The notes under the pieces: model-generated
Databases searched by the model: none
What the model was told of the DNA's origin: nothing
What the model saw: only the letters and a program-made list of their open reading frames with translations
Assembly: GCF_014692675.1 (NCBI RefSeq)
Contig: NZ_JABFCZ010000012.1
Span: 1 to 64,000 of the forward strand
Source: Roseibium aggregatum
Lineage (GTDB): Bacteria > Pseudomonadota > Alphaproteobacteria > Rhizobiales > Stappiaceae
Direction: 5' to 3'
DNA: 64,000 bases
Shown: positions 27,136-35,068 of the stretch, piece by piece
Position numbering within the stretch: position 1 is the first letter of the stretch
Layout of the letters: each line of letters opens with the position of its first letter
Translations under genes and position numbers: made by a program

Positions 27136-27789
27136 TCAGGAGATAACCGAAAGCACGCGCGAACTGTAGCCCCATTCGATCGACTTTCCAGTCACTGGAT
27201 CAGTCAGGGACATTTTGAAATCAGCCGACGGGCGAACGCCACCGATCGCAGGCAGCGTGCCGCACAGCATGGCGGTGCCTTCGTCCAGCGTGACCCCGGC
27301 CATCAGCTCGGTGAGCGGCAGGATCGAGGCGAGCGTGCCGTCCTGATAGGCGACCCAGTCTCCTCCTTCGCGGATCCAGGCCTTGAGCTGCAGGCTGTCG
27401 ATATGATCGATGACATCATCCAGCAGCCACAGCGTGTCGGCGACCGGCTTGGCGCAGATCTGCTTGGAGTGGGCGACGGAATAGGTTTCCAGCGCCCGGT
27501 CGGTATGGTCCGACGCCAGGCCGAGCCAGATCCGTCCCTTCGCCTTCAGGAGGAACGGCTCCGCCTCACCGGAACTCCCTCCGCCCAGAACCTCGATCCT
27601 GTCATCCCGCGTGAGGAGGGAGGCCGCGCACTGGTAGTAGAGTGGGACGGTCGAGGGCGCCGGCACGCCGATGGCCGCCAGTTCCTCGATATGATGATCC
27701 ACGGCGGCCCGGTCCCGGCCCGTCCATCCGGCAACAATCAGGGTATCCGGGGTGCATTCCAGCACCCCCGTCGGTGTTTTGAACTGCAT
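27136..27789 (-). CDS. DUF2848 family protein
   Basis: A 217-residue protein of the DUF2848 family, recognisable by GLASDHTDRALETYSVAHSK and ICAKPVADTLWLLDDVIDH. These proteins have no firm biochemical assignment; a hydrolase with a fumarylacetoacetase-like fold is often suggested. The conserved D, H and E residues in those stretches could bind metal. It lies 10 bases after the TRAP large permease gene, so it acts in the same pathway as the imported compound. The reaction is not known. Confidence 0.85.
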   Translation of the reverse strand: MQFKTPTGVLECTPDTLIVAGWTGRDRAAVDHHIEELAAIGVPAPSTVPLYYQCAASLLTRDDRIEVLGGGSSGEAEPFLLKAKGRIWLGLASDHTDRALETYSVAHSKQICAKPVADTLWLLDDVIDHIDSLQLKAWIREGGDWVAYQDGTLASILPLTELMAGVTLDEGTAMLCGTLPAIGGVRPSADFKMSLTDPVTGKSIEWGYSSRVLSVIS

Positions 27790-27799
27790 GGAAAGCCTC

Positions 27800-29080
27800 T
27801 TACAAGGTGGAGGGCAGGTAGAGCGCGATCTGCGGGGCGAGGATCAGGAGCCCCACCATGACCAGCATCGCGATGACAAAGGGAATGCAGCCGAGCATGA
27901 CGTCGCTGAACGGCCGGCCGCCCCGCGCGGCCTGGACCACGTAAAGGTTCAGTCCGACCGGCGGCGTGATCAGCGCCATTTCGACCAGGATGATCATCAG
28001 GATGCCGAACCAGATCTTGTCGTAGCCGAGATGCATGATGATCGGCACCACGATCGGGATCGTCGCCACCATCAGCGACAGGGTTTCGATAAAGAACCCG
28101 AGGATGATGTACATCGCGACGATGACCAGCAGGGTCGCCAGCGGACCGAGCCCGAGATTGTTCAACACGTCCTGAAGCGCGCGGCTGACACCGGCTGCGG
28201 TCAGGACGAAGTTCAGCACATAGGCGCCGATGACCACGAGCATGATCATGGACGACGTCTTCACCGAGCCGCGCAAGGCATCGGCAATCATCGCCCGGCT
28301 CAGCGCCTTCTGGTGGGCCGCGATCACGAGCGCAATGGCCACGCCGACCGTGGCGGCCTCCGTGGGCGTTGCCCATCCCGCATAGATCGAACCGACGATG
28401 GCCGCGAAAAGACCGAAGATCGGCAGGAGATCGGCCAGGCTGGCGAAGCGGTCGCTCCAAGAGCTTGATCGGCGCGGTCCGCCGAGTTCCGGCTTCACGA
28501 CGCACAGGATCGCGGTGACGGCCATGAACAGCCCGGCGAGAAACAGGCCCGGCACGAGCCCGGCCAGGAAGAGCTGCGGGATCGAGCTCTCGGTCAGGAA
28601 GCCGTAGACGATCAGGTTGATCGACGGCGGGATCATGATGCCGAGGGTGCCGCCGGCGGCGATCGCCCCGGAAAAGAGCTTCTCGTTATACCCAAGGTCC
28701 CGCGCCTGGGGCATCGCGACCGTCGCCACCGTCGCCGCGGTCGCGACCGACGAGCCGGAGGTGGCGGAGAACATGGTCGAGGTGGCGATATTGGCATGCA
28801 CCAGCCCGCCCGGCAGCCACGACACCCATTTGTCGAGCGCCGCATAGGTCCGGTTCGCCACGCCGCTGCGCACCAGGATTTCTCCGAGCAACACGAACAG
28901 CGGGATCGCGATCAGGGTGGCGCTGTTCGACGACGACCAGACGACCTGGCCGAGGCCGCGCATCAGCGGGAACGGACTGAAGAAGAAGTCGATGCCGAAG
29001 GCCAGCAGGAACAGGACCACGCCGACAGGAATGGAAAGCGCCAGAAGGCCGAGAAGTCCGAAGGCGGTGAACTGGATCAT
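27800..29080 (-). CDS. TRAP transporter large permease (DctM family)
   Basis: A large membrane permease of 426 residues with about 12 helices. DctM signatures include AIAAGGTLGIMIPPSINLIV and SIYAGWATPTEAATVGVAIA. The start at 29080 overlaps the small permease stop by 4 bases; the upstream open frame is only read-through of that gene. It is the second DctM in the window and is clearly different in sequence from the one at 6383-7711. Confidence 0.94.
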   Translation of the reverse strand: MIQFTAFGLLGLLALSIPVGVVLFLLAFGIDFFFSPFPLMRGLGQVVWSSSNSATLIAIPLFVLLGEILVRSGVANRTYAALDKWVSWLPGGLVHANIATSTMFSATSGSSVATAATVATVAMPQARDLGYNEKLFSGAIAAGGTLGIMIPPSINLIVYGFLTESSIPQLFLAGLVPGLFLAGLFMAVTAILCVVKPELGGPRRSSSWSDRFASLADLLPIFGLFAAIVGSIYAGWATPTEAATVGVAIALVIAAHQKALSRAMIADALRGSVKTSSMIMLVVIGAYVLNFVLTAAGVSRALQDVLNNLGLGPLATLLVIVAMYIILGFFIETLSLMVATIPIVVPIIMHLGYDKIWFGILMIILVEMALITPPVGLNLYVVQAARGGRPFSDVMLGCIPFVIAMLVMVGLLILAPQIALYLPSTL

Positions 29081-29610
29081 GCCTCGCCCCTCGCCCCGGC
29101 GGCGTCCTCGACCGCGTCGAAGTCTGCCTGCACGAGCTTCATGAGAACGAAGGCCATCATCAGGCAGGCCGTGACGGCAAACCAGAGCCAGCCGGCCCAC
29201 CACAGCAATTGCGGGATCCACAGAGGGGTTTCCAGCGGCGTGTTCGCCCGGGCGCCGGTGGACAGCGTCTTGGCGACGACACTCCAGCCGCGCCAGGCGA
29301 CGACCACGGCCGTTGCGGCCAGGCAAAGCATGGCGACGGCATCGAGCAGCGCCCGTCCGGCGGAAACAAGGCGCTGGCGGAGCAGGTCGATGCGCACATG
29401 CGCCCGCTCCGTCAGGGCGTAGCTGACACCCCAACTGGTGGTGACAGCCATGACATAGCCGGAAATCTCATCGACTCCGCCCAAGGACGCTCCCAACCGG
29501 CGGGAAACGATTTCAACGAGCGTGAAGACGACGCAGGCAAGCAGGGCAAGCCCAACACCGATCGCCACGCGGTCATTGGTTTTCCTCAAAAAGGCAATGA
29601 GCGGTGTCAT
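29077..29610 (-). CDS. TRAP transporter small permease (DctQ family)
   Basis: The small membrane subunit, 177 residues and four helices, with the DctQ-type segment SGYVMAVTTSWGVSYALTERAHVRIDLL in which Arg/His-rich residues follow helix two. It starts 12 bases after the binding-protein stop and overlaps the large permease start by 4 bases. There is a natural order P-Q-M on the minus strand. Confidence 0.88.
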   Translation of the reverse strand: MTPLIAFLRKTNDRVAIGVGLALLACVVFTLVEIVSRRLGASLGGVDEISGYVMAVTTSWGVSYALTERAHVRIDLLRQRLVSAGRALLDAVAMLCLAATAVVVAWRGWSVVAKTLSTGARANTPLETPLWIPQLLWWAGWLWFAVTACLMMAFVLMKLVQADFDAVEDAAGARGEA

Positions 29611-29622
29611 GAGAAAGCGGCC

Positions 29623-30669
29623 TTACTTCACGTCGAGTTCGACGCCGGTCACCTTGCCGACGCTGTCGGCCCAGCGCTTGGCCCAGTCGGAGCCTGCCCG
29701 CTCGGCCCAGTCCGGAAGCACCTGGGTGATCAGCACGTCCTTCGCCTTGGCCTCGTCGGCCGCGCTCGGGGTCACCAGCACCATGCTGCGAGCCTCACCA
29801 TAGGGACATTCGCCCTTTCCGGTCAGGCAGGCAATGTCGTTTTCAAGGGCCCCTTGAGCGGCGTCCCATGCGGGCGCCTCGAACTTTTCCTTGATCGAGG
29901 TTTCCAGAACGCTCTTCTGCTTGTCGGAAAGGGAGTTCCACTTGTCCATGTTGATGGCGGTGACGACCGGATCCCAGCCGCCGAGCGGCAGGGTCATCAG
30001 ATGGGTGGAGACTTCCCACCAGCCGGCATTGTAGCCCGAGCCCGCACCGGTGACGGCACAGTCTACCACGCCGCGCTGAAGGGCACCGGGAACTTCACCG
30101 AAGCTGACGTTCACGCCTTCCGCGCCGAGCGCTTCCAGGAACTTGGCGGTCATGCGGCCGGAGGCGCGGACCTTCTTGCCCTTGAGATCGTCCAGGGACT
30201 TGATATCCGCATTGCAGAAGACGACCTGGGGCGGATAGGGCGCGATCGCCAGGACCTTGGAATTGAAGACGTCCTTGTAGATGTCGTCGACCATCGGCCG
30301 GGCCGCATCGACGGCCTTCTTCGCCGTGGCGGCGTCGGTCGCGATCAGCGGAACGTCGAGGCCTTCCAGGGCGGCGCTGTCGGCCACTGCGTAATCGGCC
30401 ACCGTCATACCGACATCGAAGACGCCCTGGGACAGCATGCGGTAGACGTCGCCGCCGGAGATGCCCATCTGGTCGTGGGTGGTGAGCGTCGCGGTCAGGT
30501 CGCCGCCGGAGACTTCCGGCAGGGTTTCGGTCCAGAACGGCACTTCGTACTGCTTGTGCAGCGGCAGGCTGCTCCAGCTGCCGACGACGGACAGTTCTTC
30601 CGCGCCGGCCGCGGAGCCGGCGCACAAGGCCGCCAGCGAAATGGTGGTAAGGGCGAGACGTTTCATCAT
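29623..30669 (-). CDS. TRAP transporter solute-binding protein (DctP family)
   Basis: A periplasmic binding protein of 348 residues with a Sec signal peptide, MMKRLALTTISLAALCAGS, cleaved near AGAEE. The DctP-type core includes LKGKKVRASGRMTAKFLEALG and the Arg expected to clamp a carboxylate. The ATG at 30669 follows GGAGAATGAC; an ATG at 30666 is equally possible. It sits 22 bases after the DUF1445 gene. A carboxylate ligand is likely from the family, but its identity is not visible. Confidence 0.92.
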   Translation of the reverse strand: MMKRLALTTISLAALCAGSAAGAEELSVVGSWSSLPLHKQYEVPFWTETLPEVSGGDLTATLTTHDQMGISGGDVYRMLSQGVFDVGMTVADYAVADSAALEGLDVPLIATDAATAKKAVDAARPMVDDIYKDVFNSKVLAIAPYPPQVVFCNADIKSLDDLKGKKVRASGRMTAKFLEALGAEGVNVSFGEVPGALQRGVVDCAVTGAGSGYNAGWWEVSTHLMTLPLGGWDPVVTAINMDKWNSLSDKQKSVLETSIKEKFEAPAWDAAQGALENDIACLTGKGECPYGEARSMVLVTPSAADEAKAKDVLITQVLPDWAERAGSDWAKRWADSVGKVTGVELDVK

Positions 30670-30691
30670 GTCATTCTCCATCCTCTGAAGG

Positions 30692-31531
30692 TCAGAAAGT
30701 CGGTTTGTTATTGTCGTTATAAGGGTAGATCGGCGCCGTCAGCTCATTCACGTCTGTGATCAGCATGGCGCCGGGTGCATGGGCAATGGAAAGCTCCGGC
30801 CTGGCCTGCATAATGGCGACCTGTGGCGTCACCCCGCAGGCCCAGAAAACCGGCACTTCCCCTTGCCCGATATCCACGGGCGTTCCCCAGTCGGGCTTTT
30901 CGATTGCTTCAATCCCGATCTCTTGCGGCGCACCGACATGGATGGGGCTGCCGTGCGCAAGCGGATAGGCTGCGCAAATTGAATAGACTTCCGCGATGCG
31001 ATCTTCAGAAACCGGGCGCATGGAGACGACCATGCCGCCGCCGAACGCCCCGCAAGGCTCCGTCTCGATCGTGGTGCGGAACATGGGCACCGTCACGTTG
31101 CGCTCGATATGGCGCATGGGGATGCCCGCCTTGACCAGGGCGTTTTCGAAGGTGAAAGAACAGCCGATGGCAAAGGCGACGAGATCGTCGCGCCAGTAAT
31201 CGCTGAGATCGCGCACCTGGTCGGTCAGAACGCCGTTGCGGTAGATGTTGTAGAGGGCCGCGTCGGTGCGGATATCGACCGCCGCTCCCAGACGCGGAAT
31301 ATGCGGATTGCCGGGGTCCGACACGCCGGCCAGCGGACACGGCTTGGGGTTTTTCCGGCAGAATTCGTGGAAGTCACCGGCAAGCTCGCCCGGCAGGATC
31401 GCCAGGTTGCACTGCAGCTGACCGCTGGCAAGGCCGGCCGTATGGCCGGTGTAGCGTCCCTGCCGGATTGCCTCGCGAACCGCTGCCACATCCTGTCCGA
31501 CCAGATCGGTAAATTCGACTGATGCCGTCAT
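30692..31531 (-). CDS. DUF1445 family protein (putative hydro-lyase, D-glutamate cyclase family)
   Basis: A 279-residue member of DUF1445, seen in GYTGHTAGL-type N-terminal text, PGNPHIPRLG, FAIGCSFTFENALVKAG and a C-terminal FWACGVTPQVAIM. Bacterial members are annotated as putative hydro-lyases, and the mitochondrial relative DGLUCY makes 5-oxo-D-proline from D-glutamate. It is the first gene of an operon with a TRAP importer, DUF2848 and an amidase, divergent from a LysR gene. A role in opening or dehydrating a cyclic amide or amino-acid derivative is a reasonable inference only. Confidence 0.88.
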   Translation of the reverse strand: MTASVEFTDLVGQDVAAVREAIRQGRYTGHTAGLASGQLQCNLAILPGELAGDFHEFCRKNPKPCPLAGVSDPGNPHIPRLGAAVDIRTDAALYNIYRNGVLTDQVRDLSDYWRDDLVAFAIGCSFTFENALVKAGIPMRHIERNVTVPMFRTTIETEPCGAFGGGMVVSMRPVSEDRIAEVYSICAAYPLAHGSPIHVGAPQEIGIEAIEKPDWGTPVDIGQGEVPVFWACGVTPQVAIMQARPELSIAHAPGAMLITDVNELTAPIYPYNDNNKPTF

Positions 31532-31602
31532 GCCACCTCAACTCCTTGTGGAAAATGCTGAGGTTGCTGGAGTATAAAGTCAAATCGCTATTTTCTGTCC
31601 AA

Positions 31603-31625
31603 AGTGATAGAAATACCTGATCACT
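31603..31625. promoter_or_regulatory. LysR-type box, AGTGAT-N11-ATCACT
   Basis: AGTGAT at 31603-31608 and ATCACT at 31620-31625 form a perfect inverted repeat with an 11-base spacer, so the inner bases give the classic T-N11-A of LysR recognition sites. It is centred 30 bases before the LysR start and about 83 bases before the DUF1445 start, the usual place for a divergent LysR autoregulatory and activating site. Confidence 0.7.
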
Positions 31626-31643
31626 TAGCAGGGTCGAATTGCC

Positions 31644-32540
31644 ATGACTTTGGAGCAGTTGAGAACGTTTTTGTGGGTGGCGCGGCTGGGCGGCGTACGC
31701 AAGGCCGCGGAGCAGATGAACATCTCGCAGCCGGCCGTATCGGCGCGCATCACCAGTCTGGAAAGTGACCTGGGCACGGCCCTGTTCAGCCGGGGTCCGA
31801 CCGGGGTTACCCTGACCAAGCAGGGAGTTCTGTTACGCAATCATGCTGAGCAGATCGCAGCCCTTGTCGAACGCATCAAGGCCGATGTCATGCCCGCCGA
31901 CAGCGTCAGCAGCCTGCTCCGGCTTGGGGTGGCGGAAACCGTCGCCCAGACGTGGCTGCCCGACTTCATCGCAAGGCTCCACCAGACCTTCCCGAAGCTG
32001 AAGATCGAGGTCTCGGTCGACATCTCGTTCAATCTCCGCGACATGCTGCTTGAGCGGTCGCTGGATCTGACGATCCTGATGGGCCCGGTGTCCGACTTCA
32101 GCGTCGACAACCTGGACCTGCCGCCTTTTGAGTTGAGCTGGTATCGTCCGCTGGACCTCGCCGATCCGGACCTGAGCGTCACCCCGGTGATCACCTACAA
32201 CCGGAACTCGCGCCCCCACCGCGAACTGACCCGGGAACTTCAGGAACGCTACGGCAGCACCGCCCAGATCTTCCCGACCAATTCCCTGTCCACCGGCTTT
32301 GAAATGGTGGCATCGGGCATCGGCGTCGGCATTTTGCCGACCGTGCTGGGACGGCGGCTGGTCGCGGAAAAGCGGATCGCCACCTTCGATCCCGGCTGGC
32401 AGCCGACGCCGCTCCACTTCACCGCGACCTTTATCGGCGAGCCCCGGGACGAACTGATCGCACAGGCGGCCAAGATTGCGCAGCAGGTCGCCATCGAGCA
32501 CGACAGGGGCCTTCAGACACCCGTGCCGGTACCGGCCTGA
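31644..32540 (+). CDS. LysR family transcriptional regulator
   Basis: A 298-residue LysR protein. The N-terminal winged helix reads MTLEQLRTFLWVARLGGVRK and then AAEQMNISQPAVSARITSLE. The remainder is the periplasmic-binding-protein-like effector domain, with LRLGVAETVAQTWLPDF at its start. It is divergent from the DUF1445-TRAP-DUF2848-amidase operon across 112 bases containing a clean T-N11-A dyad, so it is the likely activator of that operon. The effector is probably the imported compound or a product of it. Confidence 0.92.
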   Translation: MTLEQLRTFLWVARLGGVRKAAEQMNISQPAVSARITSLESDLGTALFSRGPTGVTLTKQGVLLRNHAEQIAALVERIKADVMPADSVSSLLRLGVAETVAQTWLPDFIARLHQTFPKLKIEVSVDISFNLRDMLLERSLDLTILMGPVSDFSVDNLDLPPFELSWYRPLDLADPDLSVTPVITYNRNSRPHRELTRELQERYGSTAQIFPTNSLSTGFEMVASGIGVGILPTVLGRRLVAEKRIATFDPGWQPTPLHFTATFIGEPRDELIAQAAKIAQQVAIEHDRGLQTPVPVPA

Positions 32541-32553
32541 AAGGACCGTCGGA

Positions 32554-33591
32554 TCAAAAATACCGCTCGGCAATCCTGGCGGTGGAGCGCTTGCCCAGAT
32601 CGCCGGAGCAGATATCGACCCAGTTCTCCGCCGCCCGGTGCCCGGCCTCGTGCAGGCGGGTCAGCAGTTGCCAACCGGGCGTCATCTTCGAACGCGGATC
32701 CACCCTGGACATGGTTTCCTCGTCGTAGATTTCATGGAGCCGCAGATCGCGAATGGACCGGATCAGACCATTACCGAAGAACTGCCAGGCGCCCATGTCC
32801 TCCTTCAGCAGCGACAGACCGCGCAATTCCTTCACGAGGCTCAGGTTGAACATCAATTCGCTGATCCGGCCGGGGATTTCGTTCATGGCCCGCGGGGTGT
32901 CCTTGCGGGTCACCGGGTTGACCGTCACCAGCAGCAGATCGCTGCAACTGCTTTCCTGAACGATCGGCAGAATGGGCGGATTGGCGCTGTAGCCGCCATC
33001 CCAATAATCTTCGCCGTCGATGGAAACGGGGGGAAAATTCATCGGCAGACAGGCGGAGGCAAGAAGCGCGTCGATGCTGAGATCGTCGTTGCGGAATATG
33101 CGCGGCGCGCCGGAGCGGGCGTTGGTGGCCGAGACGAAGATCCGCGGCGCCTCCGGCGACCGGACCGCATCGAGATCGACGTGCTTATTCAGGACATCGC
33201 GCAGGATACCTTGCGCCGTGCGGCCGAGACGCGGTGACGGGGAAACGGAAATGCTGCCGGCACTGACCATCGACCACAACATGTCCGCGGTCTTGAAGGC
33301 TGCGGGAAAGGCTTCCAGGAACGGCAGGATCGTGGTCTGGCGGGCGGACTGGTTCACAGCCTTCCAGAACGACGACAGCCGGGCAGCGGCTTCTTCCGGT
33401 CCGCCGCCGACAAGGCCGGAGACCAGAACGGCCGCATTCAGCGCACCGGCGCTCGCGCCGCTGACCGCATTGATGGAAATTGCCGGTTCTTCCAGGAGCC
33501 TTTCCAGGACACCCCAGGTGAATGCCCCGTGGGCGCCGCCGCCTTGAAGGGCAAGGTCGAGGGTGTGAGGTTTGGGGGCTTTTTTGGCCAT
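32554..33591 (-). CDS. Patatin-like phospholipase family protein
   Basis: A 345-residue lipid acyl hydrolase-like protein. The oxyanion loop is LALQGGGAHGAFTWGVL and the nucleophile elbow is VSGASAGALNA (GxSxG). The catalytic Asp is in YWDGGYSANPP (DGG). The Ser-Asp dyad is intact. There is no signal peptide, so it is probably cytosolic, where such proteins act in lipid turnover or storage-granule metabolism. It is transcribed alone, convergent with the LysR gene with only 13 bases between them. Confidence 0.9.
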   Translation of the reverse strand: MAKKAPKPHTLDLALQGGGAHGAFTWGVLERLLEEPAISINAVSGASAGALNAAVLVSGLVGGGPEEAAARLSSFWKAVNQSARQTTILPFLEAFPAAFKTADMLWSMVSAGSISVSPSPRLGRTAQGILRDVLNKHVDLDAVRSPEAPRIFVSATNARSGAPRIFRNDDLSIDALLASACLPMNFPPVSIDGEDYWDGGYSANPPILPIVQESSCSDLLLVTVNPVTRKDTPRAMNEIPGRISELMFNLSLVKELRGLSLLKEDMGAWQFFGNGLIRSIRDLRLHEIYDEETMSRVDPRSKMTPGWQLLTRLHEAGHRAAENWVDICSGDLGKRSTARIAERYF

Positions 33592-33922
33592 TTCGCCTGA
33601 ATCCTGAAATGGATCGCGCAGTTATATTGCAGCGCAACATAGCACGTTTCAGGTAGGGCCGACATGTTCATTTGGCAAGAGGAGCATGGTTCATACCGTC
33701 GGCGAGGACAGGTACTGCCCTCCCGGTTTCATCGAACGGTAAGACACTTCACTCTACCCACGGAAGCAGGCGCCAGGCGCCTCAACCGGACGAAACTCCG
33801 CTTTCCGGCGATTTTTGTCCAAAAGTTCAAAAAATTAACGGATACTGCCTCTGCACATATTGTGAGCGTGCAAAACATATGATCAACTCTCTCGCGCCAA
33901 AAACAGTTTCCAGGGGTTAAAA
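33592..33922. other. Intergenic region upstream of the BMP-family importer operon
   Basis: This 331-base gap lies between the divergent patatin and BMP genes and must hold both promoters. I see no credible gene. The part near 33820-33900 is AT-rich compared with its surroundings, as expected for promoter DNA. A perfect inverted repeat, AGGCGCC-A-GGCGCCT, lies at 33768-33782; its role is unknown. I looked for a purine-type riboswitch and could not support one. Confidence 0.5.
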
Positions 33923-34933
33923 ATGGCATATTCAAAACTTTTCAATCGGTCCCGGCGGGCGTTCCTGTCGGTGGCTTTTGCAGCCGCAGCCATCGCAACG
34001 CTTCCCTTCCAGCCGGCTTCGGCCAAGGACAAGCCGCTCAAGGTTGCCGCGATCTACACCGTTCCGGTGGAACAGCAGTGGGTGAGCCGCATTCACAAGG
34101 CGCTGACCGCCGCACAGGATCGCGGCGACGTCACCTATGTCTTTTCCGAAAACACCGCCAACACCGACTATGAGCGCGTCATGCGCGAATATGCCGAACA
34201 GGGCATGGACCTGATCGTCGGCGAGGCCTTTGCCGTGGAACGCGCGGCCCGCAAGGTGGCCGCCGAATATCCGGACACGGCCTTCCTCATGGGCTCCTCC
34301 TTCGGCCCGGCCAAGCCGAATTTTTCCGTGTTCGACAACTGGATCCATGAGCCGTCCTACCTCACCGGCATGATTGCCGGGGCGACCACCAAGTCGAACG
34401 TCATCGGCATGGTCGGCGGCTACGCCATTCCGGAAGTGAACCGGCTGATGAACGCCTTCATGGAAGGCGCCACGGCGACCAATCCGGACGTGAAGTTCCT
34501 CGTGACCTTCATCAACTCCTGGTACGATCCGCCCAAGGCCAAGGAAGCCGCCTTTGCCATGATCGACAAGGGCGCCGACGTCCTTTACGCGGAACGTTTT
34601 GGCGTTTCCGACGCGGCCAAGGAGAAGGGCATTCTTGCCATCGGCAACGTGATCGATACGGCCGGCGACTATCCGGGCACGATCCTCGCCTCGGCCCTGT
34701 GGCACATGGAGCCGACCATCGACAAGGCGATTGAAGCGGTCGCCACCGACAGCTTCGAGCCGTCCGACTACGGCCCCTACAGCTTCATGTCCTATGGCGG
34801 CGGCAGCTTCGTCGCGGATGAAAAGCTCGCTCCGGCCGACGCTCTGAAGGCCGCGAAGGAAAAGGAAAAGGAAATCCTCGACGGCCTGTTCCGCGTCAAC
34901 GTCAACGACAGCGAACCGAAGTCGACCATGTAA
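33923..34933 (+). CDS. BMP family ABC transporter substrate-binding protein (nucleoside/base type)
   Basis: A periplasmic binding protein of 336 residues with a signal peptide, RRAFLSVAFAAAAIATLPF, cut near SAKDKP. The BMP/PnrA fold is supported by VAAIYTVPVEQQWVSRIHKA, GMDLIVGEAFAVERAARKVA and GMIAGATTKSNVIGMVGG. Related proteins bind purine or pyrimidine nucleosides or bases. It leads an operon with a two-domain ATPase, two permeases and a cytosine deaminase-like enzyme, which fits a nucleobase ligand. Confidence 0.92.
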   Translation: MAYSKLFNRSRRAFLSVAFAAAAIATLPFQPASAKDKPLKVAAIYTVPVEQQWVSRIHKALTAAQDRGDVTYVFSENTANTDYERVMREYAEQGMDLIVGEAFAVERAARKVAAEYPDTAFLMGSSFGPAKPNFSVFDNWIHEPSYLTGMIAGATTKSNVIGMVGGYAIPEVNRLMNAFMEGATATNPDVKFLVTFINSWYDPPKAKEAAFAMIDKGADVLYAERFGVSDAAKEKGILAIGNVIDTAGDYPGTILASALWHMEPTIDKAIEAVATDSFEPSDYGPYSFMSYGGGSFVADEKLAPADALKAAKEKEKEILDGLFRVNVNDSEPKSTM

Positions 34934-34942
34934 GATCGTCTT

Positions 34943-34993
34943 CCGGCTGCGGATCAGCTCCCAGTTCTGACTTTGGGCCGAATTCGCAGCCGG
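34943..34993 (+). repeat. Long-loop inverted repeat between binding protein and ATPase genes
   Basis: CCGGCTGCG (34943-34951) and CGCAGCCGG (34985-34993) are perfect 9-base inverted repeats separated by 33 bases. There is no T-run after them. The long loop makes a simple terminator unlikely; RNA stability or processing after the binding-protein gene is possible. Confidence 0.35.
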
Positions 34994-35068
34994 ATGCATC
35001 GTTTTGCCGTCATGCCTCCAGGCGTGAGTGCGGCTGCGCATGCACATGCGCTTCGGGGAGAGGATTTC

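Noticed and set aside
33592..33922. Possible purine or xanthine riboswitch before the nucleobase importer
   Set aside because: I could not find the paired stems and conserved loops of any known class; only one simple inverted repeat is present.
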